A DNA stretch of 64,000 nucleotides from Pseudomonas sp. PH1b (GCF_000633395.1 NZ_AYMU01000002.1:601394-665393), one strand, 5' to 3'; positions 1 through 13,600 are shown, counted from the stretch's first letter. A program made the numbers and translations. Notes: generated from the letters alone by a model not told the origin.

Positions 1-264
1 GTGCTGCGGGGCAGGGCGGACATCGCCCTGGTGACCCGTTCCTACCTCAGCGACTTTCTGGCGCGCAATGCCGAGAGCGCCGACCGGTTGCTGATCTCCG
101 AGCGGATCGATCAGGTCTACCACCACTTCACCCTGATCCGCCCCAAGTCGCCCATCAGTGCCAGGGACTTCGCCGGGCTCCTGCAAAAGCTGCGGGACAA
201 CGGTCAATTGCTGAAGATCTTCGACCCCTACCGCATCGTGGTCATGGCCGTGCCTCGCGCCTGA
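1..264 (+). CDS. Periplasmic substrate-binding protein, C-terminal fragment
   Basis: The frame is open from the left edge and stops at TGA 262-264, so only the last 87 residues are visible. The fragment reads like the closing part of a family-3 (amino-acid type) extracytoplasmic solute-binding domain: a strand with ADIALVTRSYL, then a helix and a short C-terminal tail. Such proteins either deliver a solute to an ABC importer or act as soluble periplasmic binding proteins. The GTG at position 1 is not necessarily the start, because the gene clearly continues to the left. The ligand cannot be deduced. Confidence 0.6.
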   Translation: MLRGRADIALVTRSYLSDFLARNAESADRLLISERIDQVYHHFTLIRPKSPISARDFAGLLQKLRDNGQLLKIFDPYRIVVMAVPRA

Positions 265-358
265 GGCCGGTTTCAACTTGCCCGCACGGCAGCGGGCTAA
301 ATTTCCCGTCCCGGCCCACGTCACTTGGTTGAATGCCTAACCGACGGTGAGCCTTGCC

Positions 359-715
359 ATGTCCCTTGTGAATCCGCTGAGTGTCGAGGCCCTGTCGGCC
401 GGCCTGGCCGCCAGTGCCGATGGGCGCGCGGCGCGCCAGGTGCTGTTCGAACTGTTGGGCGTCAGGGGGCAAGCGGCGCCCATGGACCCCCAGGCCGTCG
501 CAGCCGCGCACCAGGACCGGATGGCCTTCTGGCTCTCGGCGCAAGTGCACGCCCTGTATCTGGACCCGCCGGGTACCGAGTGGCCAAAAGCACTTACCCA
601 CACGCCGGCCTGTGCTGCTCATGACCGTTGTCGGTACTGCCAGCAGGAATTCGATCTGTCGCACAAACGCGCAGCGTTGCGGGTACTTGGCCAGAGTGGC
701 CTGCTTGAGCTGTGA
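359..715 (+). CDS. Small conserved-looking protein next to pvdS (PvdY candidate)
   Basis: A 118-residue protein of unknown function, convergent with pvdS. The ATG at 359 is preceded by GGTGAG at a usable distance; a GTG at 347 would add four residues but has no better ribosome site. The middle has a Cys/His cluster (CAAHDRCRYCQQEF, about residues 84-97) that could bind a metal, followed by a basic tail. In P. aeruginosa a small unknown pyoverdine-linked gene, pvdY, lies beside pvdS; position and size make this the likely counterpart, but I could not align the two, so no symbol is given. Confidence 0.6.
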   Translation: MSLVNPLSVEALSAGLAASADGRAARQVLFELLGVRGQAAPMDPQAVAAAHQDRMAFWLSAQVHALYLDPPGTEWPKALTHTPACAAHDRCRYCQQEFDLSHKRAALRVLGQSGLLEL

Positions 716-751
716 ACAGCGTTCAAGCCGGTTGTTGCAGGGTGTCGCTGA

Positions 752-1300
752 TCAGCGGCGGGCGAAGGTGTCGGGACGGTTGCCCGAAACTTTGCGGCAA
801 TGCACCAAGGCATCGCGGATCATGAAGTTCACCAGGGTCGGCGAGACCCCGAGTTCCTTGGCGATGTCCTTTTGCGGCACGCCGTGCAGGCGGTACATCT
901 CGAAGGCATAACGCGTGCGGCTGGGCAGCTCGGTCAGCGCATCGGCGATGTTTTCCAGGGTCGAGAAATTCATGTGGGAGGTTTCAGGTGAGGCGCCGTG
1001 AATGACCACATTCAAGCCTTCCTCTTCAGTGCCTGAATACTTCTGTTCCAGTGCCTGCTTGCGGTAGTGGTCGATGGCCAGGTTGCGCACGATCTGGAAC
1101 AGGTAGCTGAGCTGAGCCTTGAACGAGGAGGTGATCTGCGGCGCTGACTGCAGACGGAAAAAGGCATCCTGAACCACATCTTCAGCCCGGGATCGGCAGC
1201 CGGTAATTCGGGCCGCGATTTTGACCAGGATCAGGCGGTTGTCGACAAAGGCCTGGAGTAACGGTGAATCGCACCTGCTTGTGGATACTTGTTCCGTCAT
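752..1300 (-). CDS. pvdS: Iron-starvation ECF sigma factor PvdS
   Basis: Extracytoplasmic-function sigma-70 factor of the iron-starvation group, 182 residues. It directs RNA polymerase to pyoverdine genes through TAAAT-N16-CGT promoters. Region 2 includes RAEDVVQDAFFRLQ and region 4 the helix-turn-helix QKDIAKELGVSPTLV; the sequence is nearly that of P. aeruginosa PvdS as I recall it, apart from the C-terminal tail. The frame is open upstream to 1363, but the family start MTEQVSTSRCD at 1300 has AAGGTGA seven bases before it, so 1300 is chosen. A Fur box lies 85 bases upstream. PvdS boxes occur before pvdL and pvdH in this window. Confidence 0.97.
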   Translation of the reverse strand: MTEQVSTSRCDSPLLQAFVDNRLILVKIAARITGCRSRAEDVVQDAFFRLQSAPQITSSFKAQLSYLFQIVRNLAIDHYRKQALEQKYSGTEEEGLNVVIHGASPETSHMNFSTLENIADALTELPSRTRYAFEMYRLHGVPQKDIAKELGVSPTLVNFMIRDALVHCRKVSGNRPDTFARR

Positions 1301-1384
1301 GGAAATCACCTTGTTGCAAAGAGGTAAGTGGGACGACAGAAAATTCAGATCCGTCCTACACATCGAGCGACAAATTAGGCTGAA

Positions 1385-1403
1385 TGATAATGATTGTCAA
1401 TTG
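1385..1403 (-). promoter_or_regulatory. Fur box of pvdS
   Basis: GATAATGATTGTCAATTGA matches the 19-bp Fur consensus (GATAATGATAATCATTATC) strongly in its left half and partly in its right half. It lies in the pvdS upstream region, where Fe-Fur repression of pvdS is established in Pseudomonas. Confidence 0.85.
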
Positions 1404-1493
1404 AGAAAAAGAACTAATGCTCTCCGTTAGTGCAGATTGAGAGCGGCTGCTCGTTCATGGGCCGGATCAGGGCTTCAGGGCCAGGATGAGGAC

Positions 1494-1517
1494 TAATTAT
1501 TTCAAGACGTCATCCGT
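1494..1517 (+). promoter_or_regulatory. PvdS-dependent promoter (iron-starvation box) of pvdL
   Basis: TAATT at 1494-1498 and CGT at 1515-1517 are separated by exactly 16 bases, matching the PvdS consensus TAAAT-N16-CGT with one change in the -35 element. The site lies about 157 bases before the pvdL start codon on the same strand. Confidence 0.75.
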
Positions 1518-1673
1518 TCTCATTGGAGAAAGATTCCGGGCAGCAGGCCCGGCCACGGCGCCCTCCGGATGCCTGTGACGTTCTTATAACTATTTGATTT
1601 ATCGATAGTTAATGACGTTATGGCAGAGCAGGGCCCGATCTCCATTGCATGCACTCTCCTGGCAGGAAACCCC

Positions 1674-4600
1674 ATGACGGACGCGTTCGAACTCCCCAGC
1701 ACCCTGGCCCAAGCCCTGCAACGCCGGGCGGTGCAGACCCCCGATAAAGTGGCCCTGCGCTTTCTTGCCGAAGAGCAGGATCAGAGCGTGGTCCTGAGTT
1801 ACCGGGACCTGGATCTTCGCGCGCGTAGCATTGCCGCCGCCTTGCAGGCCAATGCTGCATTGGGTGATCGCGCCGTGCTGTTGTTTCCCAGTGGCCCGGA
1901 TTATGTCGCGGCGTTTTTTGCCTGCCTGTACGCGGGCGTGATCGCTGTGCCGGCCTATCCACCGGAGTCCACCCGCCGTCATCACCAGGAGCGCCTGATC
2001 TCGATCATCGCCGACGCCGAGCCGCGCCTGCTGCTGACCAGCAGCGGGCTCGGCGATTCCCTGTTGCAGATGGACGAGCTCAAGGCCGAGGGCGCGCCGC
2101 AGCTGTTGTACGTGGACAGCCTGGACGCCGGTCTGGCCGCGCAGTGGCGCGCCGTGGACCTGCAGGACGACGACATCGCCTTCCTGCAATACACCTCCGG
2201 TTCCACCGCCTTGCCCAAGGGCGTGCAGGTCAGCCACGGCAACCTGGTGGCCAACGAACTGCTGATCCGTCGCGGCTTCGGTATCGACATCAACCCCGAT
2301 GACGTGATCGTCAGCTGGCTGCCGCTGTACCACGACATGGGCCTGATCGGCGGCCTGCTGCAGCCGATCTTCAGTGGCGTGCCCTGCGTGCTGATGTCGC
2401 CGGCTTATTTCCTTGCTCGGCCACTGCGCTGGCTGGAAGCGATCAGCCAATACGGCGGCACCATCAGCGGCGGCCCGGATTTCGCCTACCGCCTGTGCAG
2501 CGAACGGGTCAGCGAGTCAGCCCTGGAACGCCTCGACCTGAGCCGCTGGCGCGTGGCCTATTCCGGTTCCGAGCCGATCCGCCTCGACACCCTGGAACGC
2601 TTCGCCGAGAAGTTCGATGCCTGCGGTTTTACCGCGGACAACTTCCTGGCCTCCTATGGCCTGGCCGAAGCCACCTTGTTCGTCGCCGGAGGCGTGCGCG
2701 GCCAGGGCATCCCGGCGCTGCACCTGGATGACCAGGCCCTGGCGCAGAACCGCGCCGAGCCAGGATCGGGTAGCGCGATGATGAGCTGCGGCTTCAGTCA
2801 GCCGGAGCACGCGGTGCTGGTGATGGATCCGCAGCAACTGAGCGAATTGCCTGACAACCACATCGGCGAAGTCTGGGCTGCTGGTCCAAGCATTGCCCAT
2901 GGTTACTGGCGCAACCCCGAGGCCACGGCCAAGTCTTTCGTTCAGCACGCCGGTCGTACCTGGCTGCGTACCGGCGACCTGGGCTTCATGCGCGACGGCC
3001 AGCTGTACATCACCGGGCGCCTCAAGGACCTGCTGATCGTGCGCGGGCACAACCTGTATCCCCAGGACATCGAAAAGACCATCGAGCGCGAAGTGGAAGT
3101 GGTGCGCAAGGGGCGGGTGGCGGCCTTCGCGGTCACCGACCAGGGCCAGGAAGGCATCGGCATCGCCGCGGAGATCAGCCGCAGCGTGCAGAAGATCCTG
3201 CCCCCGGAGGCGCTGATCAAGGCCATCCGCCAGGCCGTGGCCGAAGCCTGCCAGGAAGCCCCCAGTGTGGTGGTGCTGCTCAACCCCGGTGCGCTGCCAA
3301 AGACCTCCAGCGGCAAGCTGCAGCGTTCTGCCTGCCGCACTCGCCTGGCCGATGGCAGCCTGGATTACTACGCGCTGTTCCCGGATGCATCCACCCGTGA
3401 GCCGTCCGGCACCGATCAGGCTGCTGGCGACGAACTGCAAAGCCTGATCGCCGGCATCTGGCAGGAGCAACTGCAATGCGCCTCGGTGGCGGGGGACGAT
3501 CATTTCTTCCTGCTGGGCGGCAACTCCATCGCCGCCACTCAGGTGATGGCCCGCCTGCGTGAAGCGCTGGGCCTGGAGCTGGGCCTGCGCCTGTTGTTCG
3601 AAGCCCCGACCCTGGCAGCCTTCACCGCCGCAGTGGCCCGTCAGCAGCAGGACGGCGGCGTGGCCCAGGGCAGCATCAATGCGCTGTCGCGCCAGCAGGC
3701 CCTGCCGCAATCTTTGGCACAGAACCGCCTGTGGATTACCTGGCAACTGGACCCACACAGCAGCGCCTATAACATACCCGGCGGCCTGCGCCTGCGCGGC
3801 GAACTAGACGAAGACGCCCTGCGCGCTAGCTTCCAGCACCTGCTCCAGCGCCATGAAGCCCTGCGCACGCGTTTCTTCGAGCGCGATGGCCAGGCCCTGC
3901 AGCAGGTGGATCCGGCTGCTGAATTCAACCTGCAAGTCATCGACCTCAGCGACCTGCCCGCCACCGAGCGCGAAGCCCGGGCCCGGCAGATCCGCGAGGA
4001 TGAAGCCCACACCCAGTTCGACCTGGAGCAAGGCCCGCTGTACTGGGCGACCCTGGTGCGCCTGGATGACGACGAGCACCAGTTGCTGCTGACCTTGCAT
4101 CACATCATCGCTGACGGCTGGTCGCTGAATGTGCTGATCGACGAATTCTCCCGGCTCTACGCCGCAGCCGCCCAGGGCCAGGCCCTGGAGCTGGCGCCGC
4201 TGAGCCTGCAATACGCCGACTACGGCAGCTGGCAGCGCCAGTGGCTGGCCCAGGGCGAGGGCCAGCGCCAGCTGGATTACTGGAAGCAGCAACTGGCCGA
4301 TGAGGCACCGGTCCTCAGCCTGGCCACCGACCATCCGCGTTCCGCGCAACTCAAGCACAGCGCGGCGCGCCACAGCCTGCGCCTGAGCGCGAGCCTCAGC
4401 GAAGCCGTGCGCCAGAGCGCCCAGGCCCAGCAGGCCACGCCCTTCATGCTGTTGCTGGCGGCGTTCCAGACCTTGCTGCACCGCTACAGCGGGCTCACCG
4501 ATATCCGCATCGGCGTGCCCAATGCCAACCGCCCGCGCCTGGAAACCCAGGGCCTGCTGGGCTTCTTCATCAACACCCAGGTGCTGCGCGGCCAACTGGA

Positions 4601-7600
4601 CTCGCGCCAGTCCTTCGCCGAACGGCTGCAACAGACCCGCACCGCCGCCCTGGGAGCCCAGGCTCACCAGGACCTGCCGTTCGAACAGTTGCTGGAAGCC
4701 TTCCCCGAGGCGCGCGAGCAAGGCCTGTTCCAGGTCATGTTCAACCACCAGCAGCGTGACCTCGGCGCCTTGCGCCGCTTGCCCGGCCTGCTGGCCGAAG
4801 AGCTGCCGTGGCACAGCCGCGAGGCCAAGTTCGACCTGCAACTGCACAGCGAGGAAGATCGCAATGGCCGCCTGAGCCTGGCCTTCGACTACGCCGACGA
4901 GCTGTTCGACGCCAGCACCATCGAGCGTTTGGCCCAGCACTTTGTCAGCTTGCTGGAACACGCCTGCCAACAGCCGGACAGCGCCCTGGGGGATTTGCCG
5001 CTGCTGGCCAAGAGCGAAACGGCACAGCTGCAGGAGTGGGGCGTGGCGCCTGGCGCGGTTGCCGAACACTGGCTGCCGTACCTGCTTCACGAACAGCTGC
5101 GCCAGACCCCGGAGCGCACCGCGCTGGTCTGGGAGGGCGGTCAGTTGAGCTTTGCCGAACTGCATGCCCAGGCCAACCGCCTGGCCCATTACCTGCGGGA
5201 CAAGGGCGTGGGCCCGGACGTGTGCGTGGCCATCGCCGCCGAACGCTCGCCGCAACTGCTGATCGGCCTGCTGGCGATCATCAAGGCCGGCGGCGCCTAC
5301 GTGCCCCTGGACCCGGACTACCCGGCCGAACGCCTGGCCTACATGCTCAGTGACAGCGGCGTGCAACTGCTGCTGACCCAGACCCACCTGCTGGCCCAAC
5401 TGCCCGAGGCCGAAGGGGTCAGCGCCATCGCCATGGACAGCCTCAAGCTCGACAGCTGGCCGAGCCACGCGCCGGGCCTGCACCTGCATGGCGACAACCT
5501 GGCGTACGTGATCTACACCTCCGGCTCCACCGGCCAGCCCAAGGGCGTGGGCAACACCCACAGCGCCCTGGCGGAGCGTTTGCAGTGGATGCAGGACAGC
5601 TACCAGCTGCAAGCCGATGACGTGCTGATGCAGAAGGCTCCGATCAGTTTCGATGTGTCGGTGTGGGAGTGCTTCTGGCCGCTGATCACCGGCTGCCGCT
5701 TGCTGATCGCCGCCCCTGGCGAGCACCGCGACCCTCATCGCATTGCCCATCTGGTGCAGGAGCACGGGGTGACCACCCTGCATTTCGTGCCGCCGCTGTT
5801 GCAACTGTTCGTCGAAGAGCCGTTGAGCGCCGATTGCCACAGCCTGCGCCGAGTGTTCTCCGGTGGCGAGGCGCTGCCTGCCGAACTGCGCAACCGGGTG
5901 CTGGAGCAACTGCCCAACATCCAGCTGCATAACCGCTACGGTCCGACCGAAACCGCGATCAACGTCACCCACTGGCACTGCTCCACCCATGATGGCGAGC
6001 GTTCGCCCATCGGCCGCCCTCTGGGCAACGTGGTGTGCCGGGTACTCGATGCCGAGCTCAACCCGCTGCCGGTCGGCGTGCCTGGCGAGTTGTGCATCAG
6101 CGGCCTGGGCCTGGCCCGGGGTTACCTGGGCCGCCCGGCCATGACTGCCGAACGCTTTGTGGTTGATCCGCTGAGCACGCAGGGCGCGCGCCTGTACCGC
6201 ACCGGCGACCGTGTGCGCTGGTGTGCCGACGGGGCCCTGGAATACCTCGGGCGCCTCGACCAGCAGGTCAAGCTGCGGGGCTTTCGCGTCGAGCCACAGG
6301 AAATCGAAGCCCGCCTGTTGGCCCAAGAGGGTGTGGCCCAGGCTGCGGTCCAGGTACGGCAGACCGTGGCCGGCGCGCAACTGATCGGCTACTACACCGC
6401 CAGTGCCGACGACGAGGAAGCCGAGGCGCAGAACCAGCGACTGAAAGCCGCCCTGGCCGCCGAGCTGCCGGAATACATGGTGCCGGCGCAACTGGTGCGC
6501 CTGGAGGTCATGCCCCTGAGCCCCAGTGGCAAGCTGGATCGCCGGGCCCTGCCGGAGCCGCAATGGCAAGTGCGCGAGCACATCGAGCCGAGCACCGAGC
6601 TGGAACAGCAGATCGCCGCCATCTGGCGTGAAGTGCTGGGCCAGCCGCGCATCGGCCTCAAGGATGATTTCTTTGCCCTGGGCGGGCATTCCCTGCTGGC
6701 CACCCAGATCATTTCCCGCACCCGCCAGGCCTGCGATGTCGAGCTGCCGCTGCGGGCATTGTTCGAAGCCAGTGAACTGGGGGCCTTTGCCGAACAGGTG
6801 CTGCTGATCCAGGAGTCCGGCGCGCGCAACCAGCAACCGCCGATTGCCCGGGTCGACCGCAGCCAGCCGGTGCCGCTGTCCTATTCCCAGCAGCGCATGT
6901 GGTTCCTCTGGCAGATGGAGCCCGACAGCCCGGCCTACAACGTCGGTGGCATGGCGCGCCTTTCTGGCGTGCTGGACGTGGGCCGCTTCGAGGCGGCGCT
7001 GCAGGCGCTGATCTTGCGCCATGAAACCCTGCGCACCACCTTTCCCAGTGTCAACGGCGTGGCCCAGCAACGGGTGCATGCCGACACCGGCCTGCGCATG
7101 GCCTGGAAGGATTTCTCGGCCCTGGCCGCCGATGCCCGCCAGAGCCGCCTGCAGCAACTGGCCGACAGCGAGGCGCACCAGCCCTTCGACCTGGAGACCG
7201 GTTCGCTGCTGCGCGCCTGCCTGGTCAAGGCTGGCGAGCAGGAGCACTACTTCGTCCTGACCCTGCACCACATCGTCACCGAAGGCTGGGCCATGGACAT
7301 CTTCGCCCGGGAACTGGGCGCGCTGTACGAAGCCTTCCTCGACGACCGCGAGTCGCCCCTGGAACCCTTGCCGGTGCAGTACCTGGACTACAGCGTGTGG
7401 CAGCGTCAGTGGCTGGAAGCCGGCGAGCGCCAGCGCCAGCTGGACTACTGGACCGGGCAACTGGGCCGCGAACATCCATTGCTGGAACTGCCCAGCGACC
7501 GACCACGGCCGGCGGTGCAAAGCCACCAGGGCGAGCTGTACCGCTTCGACTTGAGCGACCAGCTGGCGGCCCGGGTGCGGGCCTTCAATGCCGAGCACGG

Positions 7601-10600
7601 CCTGACCCTGTTCATGACCATGACCGCGGCGCTGTCGCTGCTGCTGTACCGCTACAGCGGCCAGACCGACCTGCGCATCGGTGCGCCGGTGGCCAACCGC
7701 ATCCGCCCGGAGAGCGAAGGGCTGATCGGTGCCTTCCTCAACACCCAGGTACTGCGTTGCCAGCTTGACGGGCAGATGAGCGTCGGCCAGTTGCTGGAGC
7801 AGGTACGCCACACCGTGATCGAGGGCCAGTCGCACCAGGACCTGCCGTTCGACCATCTGGTGGAAGCGCTGCAACCGCCCCGCAGCACCGCCTACAACCC
7901 GCTGTTCCAGGTGATGTGCAACGTCCAGCGCTGGGAGTTCCAGCAAAGCCGGCAACTGGCGGGCATGACCGTGGAATACCTGGTCAACGATGCCCGGGCC
8001 ACCAAGTTCGACCTCAACCTGGAAGTCACCGACCTGGATCAGCGCCTGGGTTGCTGCCTGACCTACAGCACCGACCTGTTCGACGAGCCGCGCATTGCAC
8101 GCATGGCCGACCATTGGCGCAACCTGCTGGAAGCCTTGCTCAATGACCCGCAACAGCGCCTGTGCGAGTTGCCGTTGCTGCAAGCCGAGGAACAGCAACA
8201 ACTGCTCGACAGCTTGAGTGTGGAGCCCGGCGAGCAACGCCTGGACCAGTGCATCCACCACCTGTTCAGCGAGCAGGCCCTGGTTCGCAAGGACGCCCCG
8301 GCCCTGACCTTTGCCGGGCAGACCCTGAGCTACAGCGAGCTGGACAGCCGCGCCAACCGCCTGGCCTGGATGCTCCGCGAGCGCGGCGTGGGCCCGCAGG
8401 TGCGGGTCGGCCTGGCCCTGGAGCGCTCCCTGGACATGGTCGTCGGCCTGCTGGCGATCCTCAAGGCCGGTGGCGCCTACGTGCCCCTGGACCCGGAATA
8501 TCCCCTGGACCGCCTGCACTACATGATCGAGGACAGCGGCATCGGCCTGCTGCTCAGCGATGCGCGGATGTTTGCCGCCCTGGGCGAGTTGCCGGCGGGT
8601 GTCGGTCGTTGGTGCCTGGAGGAGGACGGCGCGCTGCTGGCCGACTACCCGGCCAGCGAGCTGCCGTTCATCAGCCTGCCCCAGCACCAGGCGTACCTGA
8701 TCTACACCTCCGGTTCCACCGGCCAGCCCAAGGGCGTGGTGGTGTCCCACGGGGAAATCGCCATGCACTGCCAGGCGGTGATCCGCCGTTTCGGCATGCG
8801 TCCGGACGATTGCGAGCTGCACTTTTATTCCATCAACTTCGACGCCGCCACCGAGCGTCTGCTGGTGCCGCTGCTCAGCGGCGCCCAGGTGGTGCTGCGG
8901 GCCCAGGGCCAGTGGGACGCCGAGGAAATCTGCCAGCTGATCCGTCAGCACCGCATCAGCATCCTTGGTTTCACCCCGAGCTACGGCAGCCAGTTGGCCC
9001 AGCATCTGGCGACCCAGCAGCAGACCCTGCCGGTGCGCATGTGCATCACCGGCGGCGAGGCCCTGACCGGCGAGCACCTGCAGCGCATCCGCGCGGCCTT
9101 CCAGCCGAGCCTGTTCTTCAACGCCTACGGCCCCACCGAAACCGTGGTCATGCCCCTGGCCAGCCTGGCGCCGCAGCAGTTGGCCGAAGGCGTGGCCAGC
9201 GTGCCCATCGGCAGCATCGTCGGGGCCCGGGTGGCTTACATTCTCGATGCCGATCTGGCCCTGGTGCCGCAAGGCGCCACCGGTGAGCTGTATGTCGGCG
9301 GCGCCGGCCTGGCCCAGGGTTACCACCGTCGTCCGGGGATGAGCGCCGAGCGTTTTGTCGCCGACCCGTTCACCACTGATGGCGGACGTCTGTACCGCAC
9401 CGGCGACCTGGTGCGCCAGTGCGCCGACGGCCAGGTGGAGTACATCGGCCGGGTCGACCATCAAGTGAAGATCCGTGGTTTCCGCATCGAGCTGGGGGAA
9501 ATCGAAACCCGCCTGCTGGATCATCCAGCGGTGCGCGAGGCGGTGGTGCTGGCCCTGGACACCCCGGCCGGCAAACAGCTGGCCGGTTACCTGGTGACCG
9601 AGGTCGCCGAGCAGAATGAAGTGCAACAGGCCAACCTGCGCGAAGCCCTCAAGCAACAGCTGAAAACCCAGCTGCCGGACTACATGGTGCCGACCCACCT
9701 GATCCTGCTGGCCAGCATGCCGCTGACCGCCAACGGCAAGCTCGACCGTCGGGCCCTGCCATTGCCGGACCCGGAGCTCAACCGCCAGCACTACGTGGCG
9801 CCGAGCAACGCCCTGGAGCAGACCCTGGCCGGGGTCTGGGGCGAGGTGCTGAACGTGCAGCAAGTGGGCCTCAACGACAACTTCTTCGAACTGGGGGGCG
9901 ACTCGATCCTGTCGATCCAGGTGGTTAGCCGCGCTCGCCAGCTGGGAATCCATTTCACCCCGCGTGATCTGTTCCAGCACCAGACCGTGCAGACCCTGGC
10001 GCGGGTCGCCAGCCACAGCCAGCGCATCAGCGCCGAGCAGGGCCAGCTCAGTGGCGAAGCGCCGCTGACGCCGATCCAGCACTGGTTCTTCGACAGCGCC
10101 ATTCCCCAGCCCCAGCACTGGAACCAAGCCTTGTTGCTGGAGCCGCTGAGTACCCTGGATGCCCCACTGCTGGAGCAGGCGCTGCTAGCGGTAGTGGAGC
10201 AGCACGACGCCCTGCGCCTGCGCTTCAACCAGGTCGGCGGCCAGTGGCGCGCCGAGTACCTGCCGCTGTCCGATGCCCCGTTGTTGTGGCAAGTGCGGGT
10301 GCCGTCCATGGCCACCTGCGAGGCGCTGTTCGCCGACGCCCAGCGCAGCCTCGACCTGGAACACGGGCCGCTGCTGCGGGCCGTGCTGGTGGACGGCCCG
10401 GAAGGCGAGCAACGCTTGTTGCTGGCCATCCATCACCTGGTGGTGGACGGCGTGTCCTGGCGGGTGCTGTTGGAAGACCTGCAGAACACCTATCGCCAAC
10501 TGCAAGCCGGGCAGGCCATGAACCTGCCGGCCAAGACCAGCGCCCTGCGCGATTGGTCGAGCCGCCTGCAGGCCTATGCCGGCAGCGAATCCCTGCGTGA

Positions 10601-13600
10601 AGAACTCGGCTGGTGGCAGCAGCAACTGGCTGGCCCGGCCGCACAACTGCCGGGCCTGAATGCCGCCGGCAGCCAGCAGCATCAGCAGGCCCGCAGCCAC
10701 AGCGTGACCCTGGATGCCGAGCGCACCCGCCAGCTGCTGCAACAGGCCCCGGCGGCCTATCGCACCCAGGTCAACGACCTGCTGCTGACCGCCCTGGCCC
10801 GGGTGCTGTGCCGCTGGAGCGGGCAGCCTTCGGCCCTGGTGCAACTGGAAGGCCATGGCCGCGAAGCGCTGTTCGACGAGATCGACCTGACCCGCACCGT
10901 GGGCTGGTTCACCAGCGCCTATCCGCTGCGCCTGACCCCGTTGCAGGTGGAAGAAGCAGCCGGGCAGGGCGCCTCGATCAAGGCCATCAAGGAACAACTG
11001 CGCGGCGTGCCGCACAAGGGCCTGGGTTATGGCGTGCTGCGCTACCTGGCGGATGAAAGCTGCCGCGAGGCCCTGGCGGCGTTGCCGCTGGCACCGGTGA
11101 CCTTCAACTACCTGGGGCAGTTCGATCAGAGTTTTGGCGCCGATGCGTTGCTGCGCCCGCTGGATGAATCCGTCGGCCCGGCCCACGCACCTGAAGCACC
11201 GTTGCCCAACGAGTTGAGCATCGACAGCCAGGTCTATGGCGGCGAACTGGTGCTGCGCTGGACCTACAGCAGCCAACGTTTCGATGCCGAGCTAATCGGC
11301 GAACTGGCCAGCGCCTACCTCGGCGAGCTGCAAAGCCTGATCGCCCATTGCCTGAAGGACGATGCCGGTGGCCTGACGCCGTCGGACTTCCCCCTGGCGC
11401 GCCTGACCCAGGCCCAGCTCGATGCCCTGCCGGTGCCGGCGGCGCAGATCGAGGACGTCTACCCGCTGACCCCGATGCAGGAGGGCATGCTGTTGCACAC
11501 CCTGCTGGAGCCGGGCACCGGCCTCTACTACATGCAGGACCGCTACCGCATCAACAGCGAGCTGGACCCGCAGCGTTTCGCCCAGGCCTGGCAGGCAGTG
11601 GTGGCGCGTCACGAGGCCCTGCGCGCGTCCTTCTGCTGGAACGTCGGCGAAGACATGCTGCAAGTTATCCACAAGCCAGGCAGCACCCCGGTCGAGTTCC
11701 TCGACTGGAGCGCTGTACCCGAGGCCGAGCAGGAACCCAAGCTGCAAGCCTTGCACAAAGAGGAACGCGAAGCCGGTTTCGATCTGCTCAGCCAGGCACC
11801 GTTCCACCTGCGGCTGATCCGCGTCGGCGCCGCGCGCTACTGGTTCATGATGAGCAACCACCACATCCTCATCGATGCCTGGTGCCGCTCCTTGCTGATG
11901 AACGACTTCTTCGAGATCTACACCGCCCTGGGCGAAGGCCGCGAGGCGCAGCTGGCGGTGCCGCCGCGCTACCGCGACTACATCGGCTGGCTGCAGCACC
12001 AGAGCCTGGCCGAGGCGCGGCAGTGGTGGCGGCAGAACCTTCAAGGTTTTGAACGCACCACGCCGATCCCCAGCGACCGGCCGTTCCTGCGCGAACACGC
12101 CGGTGACAGCGGCGGCATGGTTGTCGGCGACTGCTACACCCGCCTCGATGCCCGGGACGGTGCGCAACTGCGCGAGCTGGCGCAGCAGCATCAGCTGACC
12201 ATCAACACCTTCGCCCAGGCGGCCTGGGCCCTGGTGCTGCGGCGCATGAGCGGCGATCGCGACGTATTGTTCGGGGTCACCGTGGCCGGGCGCCCAGTGG
12301 AAATGCCGGAGATGCAACGCACCGTCGGCCTGTTCATCAACAGCATCGCCCTGCGGGTCAAGCTGCCGGAAGATGGCCAGCGCTGCAGCGTGCGCCAGTG
12401 GCTCAGCGGCTTGCTCGACAGCAACATGCAACTGCGCGAGTACGAGTACCTGCCGCTGGTGGCGATCCAGGAAACCAGCGAGCTGCCCAAGGGCCAGCCG
12501 CTGTTCGACAGCCTGTTCGTGTTCGAGAACGCGCCGGTGGAAGTCTCGGTGCTGGACCGTGCCCAGAGCCTGAACGCCAGTTCGGATTCCGGCCGTACCC
12601 ACACCAACTTCCCGATTACCGCGGTGTGCTACCCGGGGGATGACCTGGGCCTGCACCTGTCCTATGACCAGCGCTACTTCGAGCAGGCGACCATCGAGCG
12701 CATGCTCGGTGAGTTCAAGCGCCTGCTGCTGGCCCTTATGCAGGGCTTCCATGGCGACATGGCCGAGCTGCCGCTGCTGGGCGCAGAGGAGCAGGACTTC
12801 CTGCTGGCCGGCTGCAACCAGAGCGCCCATGAGTACCCGCTGGAGCGCAGTTACGTGGAGCTGTTCGAGGCCCAGGTGGCGGCCCATCCGCAACGTATTG
12901 CCGCCAGTTGCCTGGATCAGCGCTACAGCTATGCCGAATTGAACCGCTGCAGCAACCGCCTCGGGCATGCCTTGATCGCCAACGGCGTGGGCTTTGATCA
13001 ACCGGTGGCCTTGCTGGCCGAGCGCGGCCTGGAACTGCTGGGCATGATCATCGGCAGCTTCAAGGCCGGGGCCGGCTACCTGCCCCTGGACCCGGGCCTG
13101 CCGAGCCAGCGCCTGGGCCGCATCATCGAGCTCAGCCGCACGCCGCTGCTGGTGTGCACCGCGGCCTGTCGCGACCAGGCCCAGGCCCTGCTGGATGAAT
13201 TCGGCTGCGCCGGCCGTCCGCGGCTGCTGGTCTGGGAAGAGCTGCAAGCCGCCGGGCACGCCGAGAGCAACCCGGGACGCTACAGCGCGCCGGACAACCT
13301 CGCGTATGTGATCTACACCTCAGGTTCCACCGGCCTGCCCAAGGGCGTGATGGTGGAGCAGCGCGGCATGCTCAACAACCAGCTGAGCAAGGTGCCGTAC
13401 CTGCAACTGAGCGAGGCCGACGTGATCGCCCAGACCGCCTCCCAGAGCTTCGACATTTCGGTCTGGCAGTTCCTCGCCGCGCCGCTGTTCGGCGCCCGGG
13501 TGGACATCGTGCCCAACACCATTGCTCACGATCCCCAGGGCCTCCTGGCCCACGTCGAGGAGCAGGGCATCAGCGTGCTGGAAAGCGTGCCGTCGTTGAT

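Noticed and set aside
3804..10127. A 2107-codon open frame on the minus strand inside pvdL
   Set aside because: It is the mirror of GC-rich coding sequence, has no ribosome site or family features, and pvdL on the plus strand has all NRPS motifs.
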